Part shown: positions 56,913 to 64,000 of the stretch, in pieces
Layout of the letters: every line of letters starts with the position of its first letter
How positions within the stretch are numbered: the stretch's first letter is position 1
Source: JBNLBT01 sp050303435
GTDB lineage: Bacteria > Pseudomonadota > Gammaproteobacteria > Xanthomonadales > Marinicellaceae
DNA: 64,000 bases
Reading direction: 5' to 3'
Assembly (NCBI GenBank): GCA_050303435.1
Contig: JBNLBT010000008.1
Coordinates: 1 to 64,000 of the forward strand
Translations under genes and position numbers: made by a program
The notes under the pieces: model-generated
Database searches by the model: none
The model's input: only the letters and a program-made list of their open reading frames with translations
What the model was told of the DNA's origin: nothing

Positions 56913-58360
56913 AGATGTTTGGATGGTCTGAATTGACGGTGGTGATGCCCGAGCTGATCATGCTGGGTATGGGCTGTTTTGTGCTGATCGCCGGTTTGTT
57001 TGTGAAAAAGGAAAAAGGCGGCATCCTGATTCTTCTGTCGGTGTTGACCATGGTGTTCACCGCCATTGTCACCCTCAAGGATCACATGGGCGAAGGTCAG
57101 TTCATTGACCAGGTGGCGTTCAACGGCACTTTTGTGCGCGACACATTGGCCGACTTTCTCAAGGTGGTGGTGTACATCATCATGATGGCGGTGTTTTCCT
57201 ACAGCAAGCAATACTTAAAACACCGCGATGCATTCAGCGGTGAATTTTTTGCCTTGATGCTGTTCGCCACGCTGGGCATCATGGTGATGATTTCAGGTCA
57301 CAACCTGATCGCCTTGTATCTTGGGGTGGAATTGCTGGCCTTGTGTTCCTACGCGCTGGTGGCCTACAACCGCAAGGAGTTGGGTTCAAATGAAGCGGCG
57401 ATGAAATATTTTCTGCTCGGCGCGGTGGCCTCAGGATTCCTGCTGTACGGCATGTCGATGATCTACGGCGCCGTGGGGTCTTTGCAGCTGGATGAAATTT
57501 CCAGTGCCGTGATGGGACAGCAAAATTCCCTGTTGCTGGTGTTGGGTCTGGTGTTTGTGCTGGCCGGTGTGGCATTCAAACTGGGCGCCGTGCCGTTTCA
57601 CATGTGGGTGCCTGACGTGTATCAGGGCGCGCCAACCGCTGTGACGCTGTTCATTGCCTCGGCACCCAAAATTGCCGGCTTCGCTCTGGCGCTGCGTTTG
57701 CTGGGTCAGGGTTTGGAACACCTGTTTGTGCATTGGCAAAACATGATCGCGATTCTGGCGCTGTTGTCCATTGTGATCGGCAATTTGTTCGCCCTGCAAC
57801 AAACCAACCTGAAACGTCTGTTTGCCTATTCGACGATTTCGCACGTCGGTTTCATGCTGTTGGGTTTCATCGGCGGCTCAGAAGGTTACGCCGCTTCGAT
57901 GTTTTATATCGTGGTCTATGCGGTGATGTCGCTGGGCGGCTTCGGCATGATCATCCTGCTTTCATCGCGTGGATTTGAAGCCGAAAACATCGCCGATTTC
58001 AAAGGCCTCAATCAGCGCAACGGCTGGTACGCGTTTCTGATGCTGCTGCTGTTGGGTTCAATGGCCGGTTTCCCGCCAATGATCGGCTTTTTCTCCAAAT
58101 TGTATGTGCTCAAGGCGGTGGTGGATCAGGGCTGGTACTGGTTGGCCGGTGCGGCAGTGCTGTTTGCTGTGATTGGCGCATTCTACTACCTGCGCGTGAT
58201 CAAGGTGATGTACTTTGAGGAAGCCGAGAGCGATCAGAAAATTGACGCCAACTTTGATCTGAAGACCATTGTCAGCATCAACGCGTTGGCGCAGCTGGGT
58301 CTGCTGGTTGTGTTGCCGTCCTTGTTTGGCTACTGCATCAAAGCCATAAATCACCTATAA
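56909..58360 (+). CDS. nuoN: NADH-quinone oxidoreductase subunit N
   Basis: A 483-residue antiporter-like subunit, last of the 14 nuo genes. The YLGVELLALCSYALVAYNR segment near residue 133 carries the conserved glutamate, and VPDVYQGAPTAVTLFIASAPKIAGFA near 233 the central lysine region. purE follows after only 26 bases, so transcription may continue into purEK. Confidence 0.97.
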   Translation: MKMFGWSELTVVMPELIMLGMGCFVLIAGLFVKKEKGGILILLSVLTMVFTAIVTLKDHMGEGQFIDQVAFNGTFVRDTLADFLKVVVYIIMMAVFSYSKQYLKHRDAFSGEFFALMLFATLGIMVMISGHNLIALYLGVELLALCSYALVAYNRKELGSNEAAMKYFLLGAVASGFLLYGMSMIYGAVGSLQLDEISSAVMGQQNSLLLVLGLVFVLAGVAFKLGAVPFHMWVPDVYQGAPTAVTLFIASAPKIAGFALALRLLGQGLEHLFVHWQNMIAILALLSIVIGNLFALQQTNLKRLFAYSTISHVGFMLLGFIGGSEGYAASMFYIVVYAVMSLGGFGMIILLSSRGFEAENIADFKGLNQRNGWYAFLMLLLLGSMAGFPPMIGFFSKLYVLKAVVDQGWYWLAGAAVLFAVIGAFYYLRVIKVMYFEEAESDQKIDANFDLKTIVSINALAQLGLLVVLPSLFGYCIKAINHL

Positions 58361-58386
58361 TGTGGATTTAAATCGATCGCTTCAAT

Positions 58387-58872
58387 ATGAATAAAATAGC
58401 GCTGGTGATGGGGTCCAAATCGGATTGGGCCACCATGAAACATTGTGCTGATCAACTGGACGCCTTGCAAATAGGTTACGACAAACGCGTGGTGTCTGCC
58501 CACAGAACCCCGGATCTGATGTTTACATTTGCTGAAGAGGCAGAGGCCAATGGCCTGTCCGTGATCATCGCGGCGGCCGGCGGTGCGGCGCATTTGCCCG
58601 GCATGCTGGCGGCCAAGACCGCGGTGCCGGTGATCGGTGTACCGGTCTCTTCCAGTCAGCTCAGCGGCGTGGATTCGCTGTTGTCCATCGTGCAGATGCC
58701 GGCCGGTGTGCCGGTGATGACCATGAGCATCGGTCGCGCTGGTGCAGTCAACGCGGCCTTGGCGGCCACCGGCATTCTGGCTTTACACGACCCCCACGCC
58801 GCGCAAGCCCTGCAGCAATTCCGCCGGCAACAGACTGAACACGTGTTGAACAACCCGGACCCTTCACTTTGA
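58387..58872 (+). CDS. purE: N5-carboxyaminoimidazole ribonucleotide mutase
   Basis: A 161-residue class I PurE. The MGSKSDWATM start (about 9-18), the active-site SAHRTPD near 42, and GAAHLPGMLA near 70 are all present. It converts N5-CAIR to CAIR in purine synthesis. Its stop overlaps the purK start (TTGA). Confidence 0.96.
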   Translation: MNKIALVMGSKSDWATMKHCADQLDALQIGYDKRVVSAHRTPDLMFTFAEEAEANGLSVIIAAAGGAAHLPGMLAAKTAVPVIGVPVSSSQLSGVDSLLSIVQMPAGVPVMTMSIGRAGAVNAALAATGILALHDPHAAQALQQFRRQQTEHVLNNPDPSL

Positions 58873-59969
58873 ATCGCACACGCATCGGCATACTCGGTGG
58901 GGGGCAGCTGGCACGCATGCTGGCATTGAGCGGTTACCCACTGGGTTTGGAGTTTGTCTTTTATGATCCCGAGCCCAGCGTCTGCAGCGGGCAGGTGGGG
59001 CGTCTGATCAATGCCGATTATGGCAATGAAATCGCCCTGGATGAATTTTGTTCCGAGGTGGATTGCATCACACTTGATTTTGAAAACGTGCCGGTGGAAA
59101 CGGTACGATTTGCCAACAAACGCAAACCCGTCTTTCCTTCAGCCGATGTGCTCGAAATTGCCCAGGACCGACTGTTGGAAAAACAGTTTTTTCAATCCTG
59201 TGGCATTCCGGTGCCGGAATTTCACCCGGTCAACAGCGCATCGGAATTGATGTTTGCAGCCAAACGCTGCAATCACAACGCCTTTTTAAAAACCCGACGC
59301 ATGGGCTACGACGGCAAAGGTCAGTACCGCATCCAGTCCCCGGCGGACATCAAGAAAGTGCCTGAAGCGCAATTGAATGAACGTGATTTCATACTAGAAC
59401 AGGGCATCGATTTTGTCCGCGAGGTCTCGGTGATTGTGGCCCGCAGTGTGCACGAAACGGCGGTTTACCCCCTCTGTGAAAACCGCCACAAAAACGGCAT
59501 TTTGACCACCACCATTGCGCCGGCCAATCCGTCTCATCTGGATGAGAAAGCCGTCGAATACGCGCTCACCGTGGCCGAAAAGCTGAATTACATTGGTGTG
59601 CTGGTGATTGAGTTTTTCCAGACGGAAGACGCCATCCTGGCGAATGAAATGGCGCCGCGTGTGCACAATTCGGGTCATTGGACCATCGAAGGGGCCCACA
59701 CATCGCAGTTTGAGAATCACCTGCGCGCCGGTCTGGGCCTGCCTTTGGGCGACACCGGCATGCAGGGCATGGCGGCCATGATCAACTGGATCGGTGCATT
59801 GCCGGAAAACTACCTGCAATTGAATGAGCCCAATTTGCACTGGCACGCCTACGGCAAAGCGCCGCGCTTGAATCGCAAAGTCGGGCACGCGACATTGCTG
59901 GCCGACGATTCCCAGGCCTTGCACGACCGCATCGTTGATCTGGTTAAAAAGCTGGGGGTCAGTCTGTGA
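58869..59969 (+). CDS. purK: N5-carboxyaminoimidazole ribonucleotide synthase
   Basis: A 366-residue ATP-grasp enzyme. The glycine-rich start RIGILGGGQLARMLAL gives the substrate site, FLKTRRMGYDGKGQ near residue 142 is the ATP-grasp B loop, and NEMAPRVHNSGHWTIEG near 262 the catalytic loop. The start is TTG at 58869, which overlaps the purE stop; no nearby ATG would keep the conserved N-terminus. It uses ATP and bicarbonate to make N5-CAIR from AIR. Confidence 0.95.
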   Translation: MNRTRIGILGGGQLARMLALSGYPLGLEFVFYDPEPSVCSGQVGRLINADYGNEIALDEFCSEVDCITLDFENVPVETVRFANKRKPVFPSADVLEIAQDRLLEKQFFQSCGIPVPEFHPVNSASELMFAAKRCNHNAFLKTRRMGYDGKGQYRIQSPADIKKVPEAQLNERDFILEQGIDFVREVSVIVARSVHETAVYPLCENRHKNGILTTTIAPANPSHLDEKAVEYALTVAEKLNYIGVLVIEFFQTEDAILANEMAPRVHNSGHWTIEGAHTSQFENHLRAGLGLPLGDTGMQGMAAMINWIGALPENYLQLNEPNLHWHAYGKAPRLNRKVGHATLLADDSQALHDRIVDLVKKLGVSL

Positions 59970-60079
59970 GGCACATGAGGCCAGGGCGCAGCGCCAGTTG
60001 CAACAGGAATCCCGTGAACACCGGTGCGCAATTCGTCCCCTTAATGGGCTGTAAAACACGCCTTTGACGGACGCACATC

Positions 60080-61327
60080 GTGCCAATAATTCTGTTTGGA
60101 ATCAATCACAAAACAGCGGAAATTGAAGTCCGTTCTCAATTCGCCGTGCCTGAGCATGCCTACGCGGATCGCATCAATCAACTGCTGGCATTCGAAGACA
60201 TTCAGGGCGCGGTGATATTAAGCACCTGCAATCGCACTGAATACTATTTGTCGGTCTCGGAGAAGGCGCACCACTCGGCGCTGCAACAGCGGTTGTTCGG
60301 TGACGCGGACCTTTCTGAGGTTTTATACCGCAAGAAGCAACGGGCCTGCGCCGGGCATTTGTTTGCCGTCACCGCCGGCATCGACTCCATGGTGGTGGGG
60401 GAAACTCAGATACAAAGCCAGGTCAAAAGAGCCCACGATGTGGCGCGCGAACAAGGCGCACTCGACAAGAAACTCGACAAGATGTTTCAGATGGCCTTCA
60501 AGGCGGCCAAAGCGGTGCGTTCAAGCACAGCCATTGGCAAAAATCCGGTGTCGGTTGCGCATTGCGCGGTGCAGTTGTCCAAGCGCGTGTTCGGTGATTT
60601 AAGCCAGCAGAAAATTCTCATCATCGGCGCCGGTGAAACCGCCGAGTTGATCATCCGCTATTTGCTCAATCATGAAGCCAGCAGCGTGGCCATTGCCAAC
60701 CGCACGCGCCTGCGCGCGGAACGTCTGGGCCGGCATTTCAATCTGGAAGTGATCGCATTGGAGCATTTGCCGCAATGGCTGCATGAATTTGATTTGTTGT
60801 TCACCGCCACGGCATCTCCGCAGCCGCTGGTTTCGCTGGCGTTGGCCAGAGACGCGATCAAGCGGCGCAAGCACAAACCCATGGTGATGGTGGATCTGGC
60901 GGTGCCGCGTGACATTGATGCAAAAATACAGGATCTGGACGACGTGTTTTTATACACAGTGGACGATTTGCAAAAAACCATTGTGGAAAACATCAACAAA
61001 AGACAAAGCGCCTTGAGCGATGCCGAGCGCATCATTGACGCCGAAGTTCAGTTATTCCTGCAATGGCTCAAGCGTTTGCAATATAATGACTTGATCAGGC
61101 AGTTCATGCAGCGCTCAGCCGCGGTCAGAGAAGAAATATTGCAACAACACAAAATCGATGACCAACACAGCCTGCAGCCATTGATCGATGTCATCACCGA
61201 GCAACTGGTCAACAAACTGATGCATCCGCAAATCACCGGCTTGCGGCAGGTGATCGAGCAGGGTGATGTCAAAGAAATCGAATGGGTGAGCCGCTTGCTG
61301 CAACTGAACAACGATGATCAAAACTGA
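60080..61327 (+). CDS. hemA: Glutamyl-tRNA reductase
   Basis: A 415-residue enzyme that begins at GTG (60080), which preserves the family start PIILFGINHKTAEIEVR. The nucleophilic C50 is in STCNRTE, and the VVGETQIQSQVK and LIIGAGETAEL segments mark substrate and NADPH domains. The C-terminal dimerisation helix is present. It reduces Glu-tRNA to glutamate semialdehyde, the first step of tetrapyrrole synthesis. A 110-base gap precedes it, without a clear promoter. The gene overlaps prfA by 14 bases. Confidence 0.96.
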   Translation: MPIILFGINHKTAEIEVRSQFAVPEHAYADRINQLLAFEDIQGAVILSTCNRTEYYLSVSEKAHHSALQQRLFGDADLSEVLYRKKQRACAGHLFAVTAGIDSMVVGETQIQSQVKRAHDVAREQGALDKKLDKMFQMAFKAAKAVRSSTAIGKNPVSVAHCAVQLSKRVFGDLSQQKILIIGAGETAELIIRYLLNHEASSVAIANRTRLRAERLGRHFNLEVIALEHLPQWLHEFDLLFTATASPQPLVSLALARDAIKRRKHKPMVMVDLAVPRDIDAKIQDLDDVFLYTVDDLQKTIVENINKRQSALSDAERIIDAEVQLFLQWLKRLQYNDLIRQFMQRSAAVREEILQQHKIDDQHSLQPLIDVITEQLVNKLMHPQITGLRQVIEQGDVKEIEWVSRLLQLNNDDQN

Positions 61328-62393
61328 GATCAAGGAGAAACTGGACACTGCACGTCTGCGCCATGAAGAGGTGGGGCTGATGCTGGCCGAACCAGACACC
61401 GTCAACGACCAAAAGCGCTACCGCGATTTGTCGCGCGAGTACGCGCACTTGCAACCCCTGGTCAATCACTACACCGAGTATCTGCACTGCGAGGCTGAAC
61501 TCAAGGCCGCCGAAGAATTGCTCGGCGATCCGGAAATGCAGGAGCTGGCGGAAGAAAGTGTGTCTGAAAATCGCGCCGAATTGCAGCGTTTGGGCGAAGA
61601 ATTGCAACGCCTGTTGATTCCCAAAGATCCGGACGATGACAAGGACATTTATCTTGAAGTGCGGGCCGGCACCGGTGGCGATGAAGCGGCGATTTTTGCA
61701 GGCGATCTGTTTCGCTTGTATTCACGCTACGCCGAATCGAAACGCTGGCGCGTCGAATTGATCAGCGTCAATGAAGGCGATCATGGCGGCTTCAAGGAAG
61801 TGATCGCCCGTCTCAGTGGTGAATCGGTGTATGCGCACTTTAAATTTGAATCCGGCGTGCACCGGGTGCAACGGGTGCCGGAAACTGAATCGCAGGGGCG
61901 GGTGCACACCTCGGCCTGCACCGTCGCCATCATGCCGGAGGTTGACGCCGTGGACGAAATCGACATTAATCCCGCCGATTTGCGTATCGACACTTACCGC
62001 GCCTCCGGCGCCGGGGGTCAGCACGTCAACACCACCGATTCGGCGATTCGCATCACGCACTTGCCCACGCAAACGGTGGTGGAATGCCAGGATGAACGTT
62101 CACAGCACAAGAATAAAGCCAAGGCCATGGCCTTGCTGGGCGCGCGTCTATTGGACCGTCAGCGCGCTGAACAAACCGCTGAACAGAGTGAATCGCGGCG
62201 CGTCCAGGTGGGCAGCGGCGACCGTTCACAAAGAATACGAACTTATAATTATCCGCAGGGTCGAATCACTGATCATCGCATCAACCTGACCTTGTACAAG
62301 TTGGATGAATTCATGAACGGTGATCTGGATCTGGTGGTGACACCGTTGACACAACATCACCAGGCCGAAGCATTGGCCGGGAGCAAAAACTGA
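61314..62393 (+). CDS. prfA: Peptide chain release factor 1
   Basis: A 359-residue RF1. The catalytic GGQ tripeptide is at 234-236, and the stop-codon-reading PxT motif reads PET in RVPETESQGR (E. coli has PAT). It ends translation at UAA and UAG. It starts inside the hemA 3' end (14-base overlap), the usual hemA-prfA pairing; prmC does not follow as it does in E. coli. Confidence 0.96.
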   Translation: MIKTEIKEKLDTARLRHEEVGLMLAEPDTVNDQKRYRDLSREYAHLQPLVNHYTEYLHCEAELKAAEELLGDPEMQELAEESVSENRAELQRLGEELQRLLIPKDPDDDKDIYLEVRAGTGGDEAAIFAGDLFRLYSRYAESKRWRVELISVNEGDHGGFKEVIARLSGESVYAHFKFESGVHRVQRVPETESQGRVHTSACTVAIMPEVDAVDEIDINPADLRIDTYRASGAGGQHVNTTDSAIRITHLPTQTVVECQDERSQHKNKAKAMALLGARLLDRQRAEQTAEQSESRRVQVGSGDRSQRIRTYNYPQGRITDHRINLTLYKLDEFMNGDLDLVVTPLTQHHQAEALAGSKN

Positions 62394-62394
62394 C

Positions 62395-63849
62395 ATGAAA
62401 ACGCATGCGATAAAGTCTCACTTCTGCATTCCTCACTGGACGCTGGTGCTCACAGCGCTGTTGCTGGCGGGTTGTCAGAGCGGTGGCAAGAAAGCGCCCA
62501 CAGAAGCCGTGGATTTTGAGGAACGCATTCAGGGCATTGTGTTCTTTTTGCAACAGAATGAATATGAACTGGCGCAAAATGAAATTCTCACCGCGATGCA
62601 AGAGGCCGAATCCCCGGAACAGTGGGACATTCTCAGACGCGCCCTGATCACTCTGCCGCAGGAACTGGCCGAGCCACTGATACAGAAGGCACTGGACATG
62701 CCCTACATTCAGTCATCCGCCGCTGAATTGTTCGGCTTTTCCAAAGTATACATGCACTATAAAAATTACCCGCGCACCATCGAACTGGTGGACCAGGCCA
62801 TTGCCCTGGAGCCGCGCGAAGGCTACCTGTTCTGGCGCGCCCGGGTGCTGGCGATCGGTGACCGCGTGCCCGACGCCATCGGGCAGTTTCAGCGCCTGAT
62901 TGAGCAATACCCGGACGTGGATGAATACAAGTATCAGTACGCCATCATTTTGCACAACACTGGCAAAAACATGGTGGCCGAATCAAGAAAAATTCTGGAA
63001 TCTCTGCCGGTGAATTTCACCGCTCTGTATCAGCGCATCATCATGGCTTTCCAGGACGATGACGATGACCGCGCCGAAGAATTGTATTTGCAGGCGCACG
63101 ACATTCTGGATCTGACCGACGATGAACGCTTTCAGCTTGGAGAAGTGGCCTGGTGGCTGGACCGCAACGATGAGGCGGTGGACTTGTTCGAAGGCGTGTC
63201 CGGCGGTGACAACTATTACCAGGCGCGCCTGATGCTGGCCCGCGCCCTGTCGGCCACAGGCAACGACGAACGCGCCGTGGTGATTCTGCGGCAGGTGCAA
63301 AACGCTTCGGCAGAACTGGCGGTCAGCGCCTACGTGGTGGAAGCCAATATTCGCATGCAGGCAGAAGACTATGATCAGGGTTTACAGGGATTAAGCGACG
63401 CCCTGATGCTGTTCAAGGACGACGCCGACCTGTTGTACGCCCGCGCCATGATTCTGGAACGCATGGATCGGCTGGATCCAATGGAAGCCGACCTCAAACG
63501 CATCATGGAACTGTACCCGGACAACGCCGATGCCTGGAACGCCTGGGGCTACACCCTGGCGGATCGCAACCTGCGCCTTGATGAAGCCGAAATGCACCTG
63601 CAAAAAGCCATCGAACTGGACGACGACAACCCGGCCATCATTGACTCCATGGCCTGGCTGCGCTTTCGCCAGGGGCGCCTGGATGAGTCTGCGCAACTGA
63701 TTCGCAAAGCCATGTCATTGAGTCTGGACGACCCTGAACTGTACAAACACGCCATCGAAATCATGCAGACCGTGGGCGAATCCGACGAGCAGCAACGCCT
63801 GTTGGACAAAGCCCGCGAACTCTTTCCGGACAACGATTTCTTTAAGTAA
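62395..63849 (+). CDS. TPR-repeat lipoprotein
   Basis: A 484-residue protein with a lipoprotein signal ending LLAGC (C27). About ten tetratricopeptide repeats fill the rest, the clearest at about 105-175 and 330-460 (for example PDNADAWNAWGYTLADRN near residue 375). It begins one base after the prfA stop. In Pseudomonas the TPR lipoprotein LbcA, partner of the protease CtpA, is encoded beside hemA-prfA, so an LbcA-like role in handling envelope hydrolases is a reasonable guess; it is shorter than LbcA. Confidence 0.85.
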   Translation: MKTHAIKSHFCIPHWTLVLTALLLAGCQSGGKKAPTEAVDFEERIQGIVFFLQQNEYELAQNEILTAMQEAESPEQWDILRRALITLPQELAEPLIQKALDMPYIQSSAAELFGFSKVYMHYKNYPRTIELVDQAIALEPREGYLFWRARVLAIGDRVPDAIGQFQRLIEQYPDVDEYKYQYAIILHNTGKNMVAESRKILESLPVNFTALYQRIIMAFQDDDDDRAEELYLQAHDILDLTDDERFQLGEVAWWLDRNDEAVDLFEGVSGGDNYYQARLMLARALSATGNDERAVVILRQVQNASAELAVSAYVVEANIRMQAEDYDQGLQGLSDALMLFKDDADLLYARAMILERMDRLDPMEADLKRIMELYPDNADAWNAWGYTLADRNLRLDEAEMHLQKAIELDDDNPAIIDSMAWLRFRQGRLDESAQLIRKAMSLSLDDPELYKHAIEIMQTVGESDEQQRLLDKARELFPDNDFFK

Positions 63850-63938
63850 GCCATCCACGCTTCACACCTCAGCAGTGCCCCAACACATGGGCTTGAGTTG
63901 TGAAACACACATTGAAATCAATACAACTTCAGTCATAG

Positions 63939-63961
63939 CCCTTCTCAACATTTGAGAAGGG
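63939..63961. terminator. Hairpin after the TPR lipoprotein gene
   Basis: CCCTTCTCAA and TTGAGAAGGG form a perfect ten-base-pair stem with a three-base loop, about 90 bases after the stop. No T-run follows on either strand, so it is a probable but atypical terminator. No gene is visible from 63850 to the window end. Confidence 0.45.
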
Positions 63962-64000
63962 TGGCTGTTAAACTGTTTGCCAGTTCATGGCCGCTGCGCC

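Overview
This window reads as a chromosomal segment of a non-enteric gammaproteobacterium. Supporting points are a System I cytochrome c maturation operon (ccmABCDEFGHI), recCBD rather than addAB, a 14-gene nuo operon with separate nuoC and nuoD, and the order tpiA-secG-tRNA-Leu(GAG)-nuoA. Every family I recognise is gammaproteobacterial in character. Coding density is very high, with many ATGA, GTGA and TTGA stop/start overlaps. I see no insertion sequence, prophage, CRISPR array, rRNA or replication origin, and no stretch longer than about 300 bases lacks a gene.

Layout. 1-7903 (minus): one long operon, ccmABCDEFGHI followed by an isopenicillin-N-synthase-like oxygenase and the start of a quinone oxidoreductase-like gene cut by the window edge. 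8052-11274 (plus): cobB sirtuin, a thioredoxin-fold protein and parE. 11297-13185 (minus): three small monohaem c-type cytochromes and a short-chain dehydrogenase. 13398-15614 (plus): an SPFH/GYF-domain protein with a membrane-anchored double zinc-ribbon partner, facing a permuted NlpC/P60-like hydrolase (15630-16283, minus). 16381-20624 (plus): a 7TM-DISM diguanylate cyclase, corC and a DUF4105 membrane protein. 20752-28645 (plus): recC-recB-recD, then tRNA-Ala(GGC) and tRNA-Glu(UUC).

29050-34186 (minus): tRNA-Ser(UGA), a TraB-family membrane protein, dusB and a large DUF349 protein. 34392-34850 (plus): a bcp-type peroxiredoxin ending in a clear bidirectional terminator. 34925-38288 (minus): a PPK2 polyphosphate kinase, a BlaI-type repressor, an M56 peptidase fused to a TonB C-terminal domain, and a polyhydroxyalkanoate-system protein. 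38350-59969 (plus): a low-molecular-weight phosphatase, tgt, gyrA, tpiA, secG, tRNA-Leu(GAG), nuoA-N and purEK. 60080-63849 (plus): hemA, prfA and a TPR lipoprotein.

How the genes fit together. The Ccm proteins would mature the small cytochromes c encoded nearby, and Nuo (complex I) feeds the respiratory chain. parE and gyrA supply type II topoisomerase subunits, and recBCD handles double-strand ends. The tRNA genes, dusB, tgt, prfA and hemA form a scattered translation/tRNA theme (HemA uses Glu-tRNA, and tRNA-Glu is present).

Most of the window is housekeeping. The parts most worth a second look are the BlaI/M56-TonB module, the SPFH-zinc-ribbon pair, the cytochrome/SDR cluster, an inverted repeat enclosing tRNA-Glu, and a palindromic control region between the NlpC-like and diguanylate cyclase genes. 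I did not find a convincing wholly new system.
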